A DNA stretch of 64,000 bases from CATOSP01 sp965216155 (GTDB lineage: Bacteria; Chloroflexota; Dehalococcoidia; Lucifugimonadales; UBA3495): contig CBDCFD010000006.1 in assembly GCA_965216155.1 (NCBI GenBank), positions 868,001-932,000 of the forward strand, written 5' to 3'. A program made the translations under genes and the position numbers. Below, in pieces: positions 1 through 8,047 of the stretch (position 1 is its first letter; each line of letters begins with the position of its first letter). The notes below the pieces were generated by a model. That model saw nothing but the letters and a program-made list of their open reading frames with translations. It was not told where the DNA came from and did not search any database.

Positions 1-7
1 GAAGATC

Positions 8-475
8 ATGGGCGACCTGAGAGGAATCCACAGCAGGTATTACCCCGAACCGAAGGGGAAAAGGGGAGACTTCCTGACGGAAGAGAGGCTTGTAACCGTC
101 TACGACCAGCTGAATAAGATCATTCACGCAGAGAATCCTATGGGGGCCCAGGTCGGTCTCAGGCACTACATGGAGTCCATGCCCAAATGGCTGGAGTGGG
201 CAACGAACCTGCTCATGGAGCACAAGGTCTTCCTCTACCATCACCCCAATGTGTTCTACTGGGTCAGGATGTTCGGAGGACCGGCGGAGGATGTCCTCTG
301 CACTCCCGTCAGGGCAACGCCCAACGGAGAAGAACTCTGCCCATGTCCGGATTGCGTCCAGGAAGGAAACAGGCAGTACTGCGAGTACATCGAAGATCCC
401 TGGCCGGAATGCCAGTTGCAGGAACTGGAACCAGCCCAGACCGATGGTAAGAGAATAGCGGAAACCCTCGACTAG
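8..475 (+). CDS. hypothetical protein, possibly 5'-truncated by the window edge
   Basis: The reading frame is open for 155 codons and ends in TAG. The frame stays open to the window start, so the true start may lie outside. I do not recognise the family. The C-terminal third is cysteine-rich (CPCPDC near residue 111, then YC and EC), which would fit a small metal-binding site, and the protein is acidic overall with many Trp and Tyr residues. It lies in the same direction as the next unknown gene and the MazF-type toxin, so it may belong to an accessory operon. Function unknown. Confidence 0.5.
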   Translation: MGDLRGIHSRYYPEPKGKRGDFLTEERLVTVYDQLNKIIHAENPMGAQVGLRHYMESMPKWLEWATNLLMEHKVFLYHHPNVFYWVRMFGGPAEDVLCTPVRATPNGEELCPCPDCVQEGNRQYCEYIEDPWPECQLQELEPAQTDGKRIAETLD

Positions 476-576
476 AACGATGCCGAATTGCCTAGACCAC
501 TTCCGTCCCAGATTCCGCTGAATGGAAGAGGCCGACCACTGGGGCCCCCGAGAGCAAAACCTAAACCAAAGCCAAG

Positions 577-1380
577 GTGAAATGCGCAGATAGTGGAGGT
601 CAAACAGCGGTGCCGGATCATCCTCCAAGCACGGATGAGAGGGCTTCACTGGCGCAACCAAGCCAATCTTCATCGCCCCTCGAATGTACATCCCACCTCG
701 GCTTTGGTTTAGGTCAGAATCCCGATGAGGGGCTCAACCGCGAGGAGAGAACATCGAACCCATGGGCACCTGGGGACATAGTATGCCCGCCACAATCCCA
801 AAAAGAAGGCGGAAAGGGAGAGTTGGTTTTGACAACAAGCACCGAAGGCCCAATCGTGATGCAAATGGTGGGCTCGCTGTCCAGCGACGACCTGACCTGC
901 GCCGTCATGCCCAGGCTCAACCGGCTGATCAACTTCGACGACTCCTCCTGGGCAGAACAGCTCGAAGCTGATGGGTTCAATAGCAGGCACATGGAGGCGA
1001 TGGAAGACCTGCTGGACTCATTCTTCGACACAGCCCATCTGGAGGAAAGCCTCACCAGGATCCTGAAAGAGACGAAGGACATCACCGAAGGCGAGGAACT
1101 GACCAACGCTATCCAACACTGGTCCAGCCAGATCCTGTGGGCCGACATATGGCAGAGAGCATGCCGATCCGGATTCCCGGATCCCATCGACGTCATGGCC
1201 TTTACCGCCAGGTTCCTTCTGGCTATTTCCTCCAGCAACATCCAACTGGAACGCATCAAAAGAGCCCGGGCTGAGGACCCGGAGCCGGACTGGAGCATGG
1301 ACGCAGAAGAAGTTCGGGAAGGCCAGGAGATGGCGGAGCTTGGGATGGAAGAGGACGCTGCTCAATGGCCCGTCTACTGA
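577..1380 (+). CDS. acidic hypothetical protein overlapping a MazF-like toxin (candidate antitoxin or partner)
   Basis: The frame starts at GTG 577; internal ATGs near 859 and 865 are plausible later starts, because the first ~90 residues are low-complexity Pro/Ser-rich while the rest looks like an acidic helical protein. The 3' end overlaps the downstream MazF-like start by 16 bases, which indicates translational coupling. At up to 267 residues it is far longer than usual MazE-type antitoxins (about 80 residues), and I see no AbrB or ribbon-helix-helix signature. The partner role is inferred only from position. Confidence 0.5.
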   Translation: MKCADSGGQTAVPDHPPSTDERASLAQPSQSSSPLECTSHLGFGLGQNPDEGLNREERTSNPWAPGDIVCPPQSQKEGGKGELVLTTSTEGPIVMQMVGSLSSDDLTCAVMPRLNRLINFDDSSWAEQLEADGFNSRHMEAMEDLLDSFFDTAHLEESLTRILKETKDITEGEELTNAIQHWSSQILWADIWQRACRSGFPDPIDVMAFTARFLLAISSSNIQLERIKRARAEDPEPDWSMDAEEVREGQEMAELGMEEDAAQWPVY

Positions 1381-1712
1381 AGGGGGAAGTGAGGTGGGTC
1401 GACATAGAGCCGGTGGCCCAAGTCACCGGTCATGAACAGGGAAACCCCAGACCGGCGCTCATCCTGAGCGGTAACAGCTACAACCAGAACTCGGGACTGG
1501 TTATCGCAGCAATGATAACCGCCTCACCCAGGAGAAGGACAGGACTGTACTCGGTTGAAATCCAGAGCTTCCGCATGCCGAGACAGTCATGGGTTCTCAC
1601 GGGACAGATCAGGACCCTGTCCGCCGAAAGAGTCCGAGACCTCATTGGTCGAGTCAGCGAAGCAGAGATGAACAGGGTCCAAAGCTCCCTGCTACGCATC
1701 CTGGAGATATAG
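1365..1712 (+). CDS. MazF/PemK-family endoribonuclease toxin
   Basis: The 115-residue product has the layout of the MazF/PemK family: an N-terminal segment reading GEVRWVDIEPV, then RPALILSG and a central beta-rich stretch, and a late segment QIRTLSAERVRDLIGRVS matching the usual 'Q.rtl...rl...iG.v' end. Family members are sequence-specific mRNA interferases neutralised by an upstream antitoxin. Length fits the family (about 110-120). It overlaps the preceding frame by 16 bases, as in typical toxin-antitoxin pairs. The family call is fairly secure; activity and target are unknown. Confidence 0.8.
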   Translation: MARLLKGEVRWVDIEPVAQVTGHEQGNPRPALILSGNSYNQNSGLVIAAMITASPRRRTGLYSVEIQSFRMPRQSWVLTGQIRTLSAERVRDLIGRVSEAEMNRVQSSLLRILEI

Positions 1713-1713
1713 G

Positions 1714-1824
1714 TTGAGGGGAGACTCAACAGAAACGATCCTGTCGGAGTACGACTTCCTGGAAGAGGACACCTTCCAGGCCTGCCTGCTGTTCGCCGAC
1801 AACTCAATGATGGTGGTCTACTAG
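1714..1824 (+). pseudogene. remnant resembling the C-terminus of a DUF433-type antitoxin
   Basis: A short frame ending at TAG 1822-1824 reads STETILSEYDFLEEDTF followed by QACLLFA. This resembles the end of DUF433 proteins, where 'eILedyP.Lt.edv.aaLayA' forms a helix-turn-helix. No upstream portion is visible because the MazF-like gene ends just before it. I read it as a decayed toxin-antitoxin fragment; it is too short for certainty. Confidence 0.35.
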
Positions 1825-1966
1825 GGAGTTCCTGCACGCCAAGGCCTGTCTCTGCTGGTACGAAGGCCACGCCGAGCCAGGCATCGCCAACTTCACCTTG
1901 ACTGGGTTCACCGGCAACACAAAACTGAAGGTCCGGGTGACCTGCGACGCCGATGCGGAGCTAGTG
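1823..1966 (+). pseudogene. fragment of a phospholipase-D-like (HKD) nuclease/helicase protein
   Basis: In frame 2 the translation reads FLHAKACLCWYEGHAEPGIA and then TLTGFTGNTKLKV. This matches the second half of PLD-like domains found on some SNF2-type helicases, where an HxK motif is followed by 'sspaivGSSNLT.aGL..N.ELNv'. Here H-A-K is present, but the SSN stretch is partly deleted and there is no start codon or upstream domain. It sits against the left end of the IS21 element, suggesting a defence gene lost by insertion and deletion. Confidence 0.45.
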
Positions 1967-2174
1967 GGTAATCGCAAGCGGTGGGCGGGCGGTGTCAATG
2001 GCGGAGGCATGTTGGGCCACTGGGGCGGAGCAAAACTGTACCACCTAGTGTGTTCGTGTCCACCGAAAAAGTCCGAGCTAAGTGGCCAGCATAAATGTCC
2101 GTGCCAATTGTTGAGGGAAATGCCCTGCAGACGGGTGGGGCAGCAGATGGCAGGCAGGAAGGTCTTGATGCAAC

Positions 2175-2957
2175 CTATTCTTCGTGAAGCTCGTCTGAAG
2201 GTTGGGAGACAGCGCTCTCCCTGCTACGCTTGAGACGGTAGCTGTCGCCGTTCATCTCCAGGATGTGGACGTGGTGGGTGAGGCGGTCCAGCAGCGCTCC
2301 GGTCAGGCGTTCCGACCCGAAGACCTCGGTCCACTCGTCGAAGGGCAGGTTGGTGGTCACCAGGATGGAGCCCCGCTCGTATCGCTGGCTGAAGACCTCG
2401 AAGAGCAGTTCCGCCCCGGTGGGGGACAGGGGGACGAATCCCAACTCGTCGATGATCAGCAGGCTGAGGCGGGAAAGTTGTCTCTGGAGGTTGAGCAGAC
2501 GTCTCTCGTCCCGGGCCTCCATCAGCTCGTGGACCAGGGCGGCGGCGGTGGTGAATCCCACGGACATCCCGCGCTGGCAGGCGGCCAGGCCCAGTCCCAG
2601 GGCGATGTGGGTCTTGCCGGCGCCGCTGTTGCCGACGGCGATGACGTTCTCACGGCGCTCGACGTATTCGCAGCGGGCCAACTCCATCACCAGCGCCTTG
2701 TTCACCGACGGGATGGCCGTAAAGTCGAAGGTGTCGAAGGTCTTGACGGCGGGGAAGCGGGCAGCCCGGATCCGCCGCTCCACCATGCGCTGGTGGCGGT
2801 CGATGAGTTCCAGTTCGCCCAGCCGCAACAGATAGGTTGGGTGGTCCACTCCCTCGGCGGCGCACTGGGCCGCCATCTTCCCGTACTCCCGGAGGAAGCT
2901 GGGCAGTTTCAGTTCCTTCAGGTGATGCTCCAAAAGCAGCGTGGACCGGCTGTTCAT
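2175..2957 (-). CDS. istB: IstB-like AAA+ ATPase of IS21 (transposition helper)
   Basis: At 260 residues it has normal IstB length. A Walker A (GNSGAGKTHIA) lies near residue 105 and a Walker B (LLIIDELGFVP) near 165, followed by the family's ILVTTNLPFDEW sensor region and a DRLTHH helix. IstB is the ATPase that selects target DNA and stimulates the IstA transposase. ATG 2957 is chosen because it overlaps the istA stop by four bases (ATGA), the normal IS21 coupling. A longer in-frame extension runs up to 3269 but lies wholly inside istA and is not expected to be used. Confidence 0.92.
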   Translation of the reverse strand: MNSRSTLLLEHHLKELKLPSFLREYGKMAAQCAAEGVDHPTYLLRLGELELIDRHQRMVERRIRAARFPAVKTFDTFDFTAIPSVNKALVMELARCEYVERRENVIAVGNSGAGKTHIALGLGLAACQRGMSVGFTTAAALVHELMEARDERRLLNLQRQLSRLSLLIIDELGFVPLSPTGAELLFEVFSQRYERGSILVTTNLPFDEWTEVFGSERLTGALLDRLTHHVHILEMNGDSYRLKRSRESAVSQPSDELHEE

Positions 2958-4453
2958 GCCGCCCTCCCCGACAGCAATGTCATGTAATCCCCGGCGTAAG
3001 TGATGCTGACCCGCACCTGGGGCAGGTAGGGATAGAGCTCCAGGTCGAGGCGGGGAGGCCTGCCCTCCAGCCGGCAGAGCACCAGATGCTTCACCGCGTC
3101 GAAGCTCAAAGCCCCCAACCGGAGGGCATACCGAACCGCGGCGTGGACCTCCCCAGGCGAAAAATGCTCGAATAGCCGCAGTACCTGGACGAACTCCCGC
3201 TTGCCCCTTCGTCCCATGCGGGACTCCAGCAACCGGCGCAGCGTGCCAAACTCCTCGGGAAGGTCCCATCCCTGCAGGGGAGCGGCCTGGTCCAGGGCCG
3301 CCGTCTTCTGCTCGAGCAGGGGCAGGTAGTGGACGGGGTCGAACACAAAATCATCCCGCTGGTAGGAGCGGTGATGGCGGGCGATGACCTCGGACCCGCA
3401 ACTGATGACCACCCGGTCCACATAGCCTTTTACCAAAACGTCCCGGTGCCCGTAGGCCACCGGCGCCGAGTAGTCGTTGGTCCGGTACCGGACCAGCGAC
3501 AGCGAACTCACCCGGCCTGCCTGCTTCTCGCAGGCGTCGTAAGCCACCGGAGGTAGGGGCAGCAGGGCCTCCAGGTCCCGTTCCATCCGTTGACCTATGC
3601 TCTCTGAGTGGCCCCTCAACCTGGCATCCATCCGCGCCAAGCAGCGACGCTCCAGGTGGGCGTTCAGGGTCTCAAAGCTCTCGAAGGATAGCACCGGCAC
3701 CAGGAAGTTGCGCCGCATATAGCCGACCATCCCCTCGACCTTCCCCTTGTCGTTGCCCTTGCCGGGACGGCCGAACCGGTCATCGAACAGGTAGTGGGAC
3801 TGGAGTTCCGTGAAGGCCCGGGTGCGCTTCCTCCGTCCATCCCCCAGGATCCTGGCCACCGCCAGCTTGGTGTTGTCGTACAGGATGCTCCGGGGCACTC
3901 CGCCCAGGAATGCGAAGGCCGGCACGTGGCCGTCCAGGAAGGCCTCGGTGGTCTCGGCGGGATAGGCCTTGACGAAGCATCCGTCGCTATGGGGCAGGTC
4001 CAGGACGAAGCAGTGGGCTTTCTGTTCCACCCCGCAGATGATCACCAGGGCCTCGCCAAAGTCGCACTGGGCGTGGCCCGGCGGATGGGACAGGGGCACA
4101 AACATCTCCTGCGACCGGCGGCGATGCTCCCTCACGTAGTCCTTGACTATGGTGTACTGGCCGCCGAACCCATGCTCGTCCCTGAGCCGCTGGAAGATCC
4201 GCTGGGCTGTGTGGCGCTGCTTCCTGGGACGCCTGAGGTCGTCTACCAGGATTTGGTCGATGACGGCGGTGAAGGGCTCCAGCTTAGGACGCCGGGGCGG
4301 AGTCTGCCGCCGGTAGCCCGGCGGCGCTGAGTAGGCCAGAATCTTGCGCACCGTGTCCCGGTGCAGGCCGAACACCCGGGAGACCTCCCGAATGCTCATC
4401 CCATCCACCATCACCGCCCGCCGGACCCGTAGATACACGTCCACCTGGTACAT
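2954..4453 (-). CDS. istA: IstA transposase of IS21 (DDE integrase fold)
   Basis: The 499-residue product carries an N-terminal helix-turn-helix (SIREVSRVFGLHRDTVRKIL), a catalytic integrase core with acidic residues in CDFGEA, YDNTK and KGKVEG (the DDE triad), and a C-terminal Mu-transposase-like beta domain with SLVRYRTNDYSAPVAYG. IstA cuts and joins element ends with IstB. ATG 4453 is preferred because MYQVDVYLRVRRAV is the usual start context; an upstream in-frame ATG at 4510 lacks similarity. Overlaps istB by four bases. Confidence 0.92.
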   Translation of the reverse strand: MYQVDVYLRVRRAVMVDGMSIREVSRVFGLHRDTVRKILAYSAPPGYRRQTPPRRPKLEPFTAVIDQILVDDLRRPRKQRHTAQRIFQRLRDEHGFGGQYTIVKDYVREHRRRSQEMFVPLSHPPGHAQCDFGEALVIICGVEQKAHCFVLDLPHSDGCFVKAYPAETTEAFLDGHVPAFAFLGGVPRSILYDNTKLAVARILGDGRRKRTRAFTELQSHYLFDDRFGRPGKGNDKGKVEGMVGYMRRNFLVPVLSFESFETLNAHLERRCLARMDARLRGHSESIGQRMERDLEALLPLPPVAYDACEKQAGRVSSLSLVRYRTNDYSAPVAYGHRDVLVKGYVDRVVISCGSEVIARHHRSYQRDDFVFDPVHYLPLLEQKTAALDQAAPLQGWDLPEEFGTLRRLLESRMGRRGKREFVQVLRLFEHFSPGEVHAAVRYALRLGALSFDAVKHLVLCRLEGRPPRLDLELYPYLPQVRVSITYAGDYMTLLSGRAA

Positions 4454-4581
4454 CCATCCCACCACCCATAAGCACGACTTCGAACCTATGGATGGCAGCG
4501 GACGGTACATTTTTCAACCGCCACAATGTCAGGCAGTCAATCCGTCCAGGTGGTCCACTTTACCTCCGCCTTTTACAGACA

Positions 4582-4777
4582 ATCACGGCGGAAAGAACCC
4601 ACCTCACAACAGGACCAAGAGTGGGTAGGCAATATAGGGCGGCGGGTATCTCGGTCCCGTCGCTCTGCCTATGTGAACGATGAAGCCAGTTCAACGATAC
4701 CCAGCAGGTTATCTGGTAAAATGATATATGCTGGTTTCAGATATTAACAATATGCATACAACATAGGGGTAGTTTGA
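4582..4777 (+). promoter_or_regulatory. AT-rich leader upstream of the TIR/MazG operon
   Basis: This 196-base gap between the IS21 right end and the first gene of the putative defence operon becomes clearly AT-rich from about 4715, with TATATG and TATTAACAATATG stretches that could hold a promoter. I could not fit an unambiguous -35/-10 pair. The IS21 insertion right upstream could supply or alter transcription. Confidence 0.3.
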
Positions 4778-5275
4778 GTGCAGTTAGGGTCATTACTCAG
4801 CAATTTCCAGTTGGAGAAGGTGCGGCTGGGACCGGCTTGGGCCAACGTGGAAATCTCCTTCGATCAAAGCGACAAAGACGTGGCTTGGGAGCTATACGTT
4901 GAGATGCTGCTGAGAGTTGTCACGCAGCCGCTTCCGTCGGAGGGTGGGGACGAGTCGACGGCCCTCAACAGCATTTATGCTCTTTTCCCGGTTACCAGGG
5001 AGATTCTCCGACGCAGGGGCAGGAGCGCCATATCCTTCAGCAAGGTCGCTATCCCCGTCATGAACCAAGTGGTCCGCCCCTTCACCGCCAAGTGGCATCC
5101 TCAATCCTTGGCGGGAGCTCTCGGCGACGCAGCGAAGCGTGCCGAGTTCCGGCAGGACCTTGAGGCGCTCCAAGGCGACTTGCGTAACTACAATCGCCTT
5201 TTGGCACAGATCGCCGGGGTGGAAGACTTGACCGACCTCGAAGTGCGACCGGATGCTGGCGATGTCCCGAACTAG
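4778..5275 (+). CDS. hypothetical protein, first gene of a TIR-Nmad2-MazG operon
   Basis: This 165-residue protein starts at GTG 4778. I do not recognise a named domain. It appears to be a soluble alpha/beta protein with an N-terminal beta segment (GPAWANVEISFDQSDKDVAW) and a long C-terminal helix (residues ~118-150). Its 3' end overlaps the next gene, a TIR-like protein, by 14 bases, so the two are very probably translated together and may form a complex. It could be an adaptor, sensor or inhibitor for the TIR-like enzyme; this is inference from position. Confidence 0.6.
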   Translation: MQLGSLLSNFQLEKVRLGPAWANVEISFDQSDKDVAWELYVEMLLRVVTQPLPSEGGDESTALNSIYALFPVTREILRRRGRSAISFSKVAIPVMNQVVRPFTAKWHPQSLAGALGDAAKRAEFRQDLEALQGDLRNYNRLLAQIAGVEDLTDLEVRPDAGDVPN

Positions 5276-5831
5276 GCGACACAAAGCGTTTATCTCTTAC
5301 CACCATGGGCTGGACGAGGAGTGGAAGGCTCGTTTTGTCCGGATGATCGGGGACCGAATAATTGACAAGTCGATCTATGTTGGCGAAATCGTCGATACGA
5401 ATTCGCCGACGGCTGATACTCTCCGACGCATTCGAGAGGAGTACATTTCGGAGGCGACTGTGGCGGTAGTCTTGGTCGGGCCCCGCACTTGGCAGCGTAA
5501 GTTTGTCGATTGGGAGATTGGCGCCGCTCTCAGGGATACAACAATGAACCCGAGGTGCGGCTTGATTGGGATCCTGTTACCTACCCATCCTGATTATGGG
5601 AAATCTACATACAATCCTCGTTTGCTCCCTCCTCGACTTGCAGACAACTGTTTGGGGGATCATCCGTTTGCGAGAATATTCGATAGGCGTGGCCGTGGAG
5701 GGGAAGACGATATCCAGTCGCATATCCACAGAGCCTTCTTGAGGAGAAGGAAACAACCGGACCCCGACAACAGCCGGCTTCCCTTCGGGCGTAACTGGAA
5801 CGGGCCCCCAAACGAAGGGTGGCAGAGCTGA
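5262..5831 (+). CDS. TIR-like domain protein of the ThsB/DUF1863 (MTH538) type
   Basis: Residues ~6-100 of this 189-residue protein follow the ThsB-type TIR-like pattern: KAFISYHH at the first strand, then DTLRRIREEYISEATVAVV, LVGPRTWQRKFVDWEIGAAL. In Thoeris systems such proteins use NAD+ to make a cyclic ADP-ribose signal that activates an effector; the Glu in DWEI is the likely key acidic residue (inference). The C-terminal ~70 residues are basic and Trp/Pro-rich. ATG 5262 was chosen over 5253; both lie inside the preceding gene. No SIR2/ThsA gene is adjacent. Confidence 0.8.
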   Translation: MSRTRRHKAFISYHHGLDEEWKARFVRMIGDRIIDKSIYVGEIVDTNSPTADTLRRIREEYISEATVAVVLVGPRTWQRKFVDWEIGAALRDTTMNPRCGLIGILLPTHPDYGKSTYNPRLLPPRLADNCLGDHPFARIFDRRGRGGEDDIQSHIHRAFLRRRKQPDPDNSRLPFGRNWNGPPNEGWQS

Positions 5832-5871
5832 GTGTCCATACCGGAGACCTGGTGAACCAGGAGTGAGAGTT

Positions 5872-6348
5872 ATGGCGGAACCGATCAAGAACGTGTTTAT
5901 CAGCCACAAGCACGAAGATGATGATGGGCTTCAAGAACTGAAGCGTCTGGTGCGAGAGCACGGCATGACCTGGCGCGACTATTCGATCACCGCAGACAAT
6001 CCGAACAACGCGCACAATGAAGACTACATTAAGTGGCAGATTCTCGCGCCGCGCATACGCCAAGCGGGTTGCCTGGTCGTTTACATCTCTGAAAAAACTA
6101 GGAACAGCGATTGGGTAAACTGGGAAATCGAATACGCCCAACGTTTAGGCAAGCGCATAGTCGGGGTTTGGGCCAGGGGAGACCGCGATTGCGACCTTCC
6201 CGAAGCACTCGAAGACTATTGGGACGCCCTGGTGGGATGGAACGGCGAGAAAATCATCGATGCCATTAACGGGACCCCGGATGAGTCGAACAAGAAGGAT
6301 GGCACTCAGACAGATTACAGGCCAATTGAGCGTTATGCTTGCCGCTAA
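5872..6348 (+). CDS. second TIR-like domain protein
   Basis: This 158-residue protein has a second, diverged TIR-like domain: KNVFISHKHEDDD at the N-terminus, CLVVYISEKTRNSDWVNWEI near residues 63-82 and RIVGVWARG as the next strand. The WVNWEI motif parallels WVDWEI of the preceding gene, but the two proteins are otherwise different and are not a recent duplication. ATG 5872 has an AGGAG ribosome site ending nine bases upstream; GTG 5863 is a weaker alternative. It lies 40 bases after the first TIR gene, in one operon. It may make or sense a nucleotide signal; unproven. Confidence 0.75.
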   Translation: MAEPIKNVFISHKHEDDDGLQELKRLVREHGMTWRDYSITADNPNNAHNEDYIKWQILAPRIRQAGCLVVYISEKTRNSDWVNWEIEYAQRLGKRIVGVWARGDRDCDLPEALEDYWDALVGWNGEKIIDAINGTPDESNKKDGTQTDYRPIERYACR

Positions 6349-6359
6349 CCGGAGGTCTT

Positions 6360-6956
6360 TTGCCTAACCTATACTCTTATGTGGTCGACAGAGACTACGG
6401 GTTCGCACCGAACCCTTTTCACGGCTTTTGTACCTTGGCAACCTGCAAGCCCATCATACGCAGGGTCGCGCAAGTGGGAGATTGGATAGTCGGAACCGGG
6501 TCAGCTTACAGGAATAGGAGAGGACACATCGTCTACGCGATGAGAGTCAGCGAAACGATGTCCTTCGACCAGTATTGGGCAGACCCGCGGTTTCGTGCGA
6601 AGCGGCCGAACCTGCATGGAAGCCGCAAGCAAGCATTCGGGGACAACATTTACCACAAGGACCCTAAAACTGACCTGTGGCTCCAGGTAGACTCACACCA
6701 CTGCCATGATGACGGAACACCCAATCCCAGGAATATAGCCAACGACACCCAGAGTGACAGGATACTGATAGGTGAAGACTTCATTTACTGGGGAGGCGGC
6801 GGGCCTGAAATTCCAAAGTTCCACGAGATTGACATTTGCAAGAAGGGTCCGTGGCACAAGTCCGATTTCCCTGATGAGGTCGTCCAGGGCTTTGTCGAAT
6901 GGGTGCGTTCCTTCGAGGAAGGAGGGTACCTCGGGAAGCCGCTGAAGTGGAATTAA
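6360..6956 (+). CDS. nucleotide-modification-associated domain 2 (Nmad2)-like protein
   Basis: The start is TTG 6360, five bases after a perfect GGAGG; the upstream in-frame TTG has no such site. The 198-residue product begins LYSYVVDRDYGFAPNPFHG, followed by CTLATCKPIIRRVAQVGDW and IVGTGSAYRNRRGHIVYAM, the pattern I associate with Nmad2. This family was described computationally with DNA hypermodification and nucleotide-conflict loci; its biochemistry is not established as far as I know. Conserved Cys/His (CTLATC, SHHCHDD) could bind metal. It sits between the second TIR-like gene and the MazG-like gene. Confidence 0.7.
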   Translation: MPNLYSYVVDRDYGFAPNPFHGFCTLATCKPIIRRVAQVGDWIVGTGSAYRNRRGHIVYAMRVSETMSFDQYWADPRFRAKRPNLHGSRKQAFGDNIYHKDPKTDLWLQVDSHHCHDDGTPNPRNIANDTQSDRILIGEDFIYWGGGGPEIPKFHEIDICKKGPWHKSDFPDEVVQGFVEWVRSFEEGGYLGKPLKWN

Positions 6957-7065
6957 CCCTTGGACCTTGCCACGAACGCTACCGAATTCTATGTGCCCTG
7001 AAAACCCATTTAGAGGCGGCGGTGGACACTCCGGTTGGGGGCACCGCTGTGGGAGGAAATCAGAG

Positions 7066-7950
7066 ATGCACCTGAACGAATACCAAGAGAGGGCGAAATC
7101 CACAGACCAGCAACCCCTTGGCGAGGGCGTGGACCCGAACTCTTCGGAGATGTTGGTGCCCTTGCTGGGGATGGTGGGCGAGTTGGGCGAACTCCTGGCA
7201 GAGTACAAGAAATGGCTCCGCGACGGGCAAGCCTACGCTCTGTTCCCGGACCGGGCGAGGGAAGAACTGGGTGACCTGTTGTGGTATCTGTCCAATACCG
7301 CGACAAAGTTCGGACTCTCGTTGGAGGAAGTTGGCAGTTACAACCTACAAAAGACGGCGAGCCGGTGGCCGACCAAGGAAACTGAAGTCACGCTTCGCAC
7401 ACTGTTTGATGAGGAGTACCCGCCGGAGGAACGCCTGCCCAGGAAGATGGGCGTGACGATCAACGAGGGAGGGTCTAAGGTCGTCAAGATGTTCATAGAC
7501 GGCAAGCAAGTCGGTGATGACTTGCGGGACAACCGGTACGACGATGACGGTTATCGATTCCACGACGTTTTTCATTTGACGTATGCCAGTGTCCTGGGTT
7601 GGTCCCCCATATTGCGAGCACTGCTACGGCGGAAACGCAAGGGCAATCCCGCCGTAGACGAGGTTGAAGATGGAGGCCGGGCTCGGGTGATAGAAGAAGG
7701 TATCGCCGCTATGGTGTTCAGCTACGCCGAAAGGCGGAACTTCTTGGAAGGAGCAGAGGGAGTTAGCTTCGAACTGCTCAGGACAATCAAGGACATGACG
7801 GCCCATTTGGAGGTCAGCCGCCGTGCCGAGGGGGAATGGGAAAGGGCAATCATGGAAGGGTTTCAAATTTGGCGGCAAGTCCGTGATTCAGGAGAAGGGA
7901 AACTCGAAGCTGACTTGGAGCGAGGCACGATAACACTTGCACCCCGATAG
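7066..7950 (+). CDS. MazG-like NTP pyrophosphohydrolase with a C-terminal extension
   Basis: ATG 7066 follows GGGAGG at a good distance, so the ~33 codons in frame upstream are excluded. Residues ~5-95 form a MazG-type all-alpha NTPase domain: VGELGELLAEYKKW (first Glu cluster) and REELGDLLWYLSNTATKFGL (ExxD cluster), which would bind Mg2+ and split NTP or dNTP to NMP plus PPi. The remaining ~200 residues form a conserved-looking helical C-terminal domain with the motif YRFHDVFHLTYASVLGWSP and EEGIAAMVFSYA, seen in defence-linked MazG proteins. Last gene of the operon; it could deplete nucleotides or destroy a signal. Confidence 0.8.
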   Translation: MHLNEYQERAKSTDQQPLGEGVDPNSSEMLVPLLGMVGELGELLAEYKKWLRDGQAYALFPDRAREELGDLLWYLSNTATKFGLSLEEVGSYNLQKTASRWPTKETEVTLRTLFDEEYPPEERLPRKMGVTINEGGSKVVKMFIDGKQVGDDLRDNRYDDDGYRFHDVFHLTYASVLGWSPILRALLRRKRKGNPAVDEVEDGGRARVIEEGIAAMVFSYAERRNFLEGAEGVSFELLRTIKDMTAHLEVSRRAEGEWERAIMEGFQIWRQVRDSGEGKLEADLERGTITLAPR

Positions 7951-8047
7951 ATGGTTAGCGCTGTCTCCTCCAGAATGACCTAACGCTGGAACGACTGTAG
8001 GTTTCATGTTTGGTCACGTCCATACTTTGATACACATGCCAGTGCAT

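Larger units (their letters stand above)
2057..4581 (-). mobile_element. IS21-family insertion sequence (istA-istB), about 2.5 kb
   Basis: Two overlapping genes, istA and istB, are bracketed by imperfect terminal inverted repeats. The left end at 2057-2088 begins TGTCCACCGAAAAAGTCC; the right end, read on the minus strand from 4581, begins TGTCTGTAAAAGGCGG. Both continue into a TAA(A)GTGG(A)CCA block. TGT...ACA ends are typical of IS21. I see no convincing target-site duplication (left flank ...TTCG, right flank ATCA...). Both genes are full length, so the copy may be active. Confidence 0.85.

Noticed and set aside
2202..2987. Long plus-strand frames across the IS21 genes
   Set aside because: They are antisense shadows of istB in GC-rich DNA, with no motifs or ribosome sites.
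5262..7950. Calling the TIR operon a standard Thoeris system
   Set aside because: No SIR2/SLOG-type ThsA is present; only the TIR-like component resembles Thoeris.
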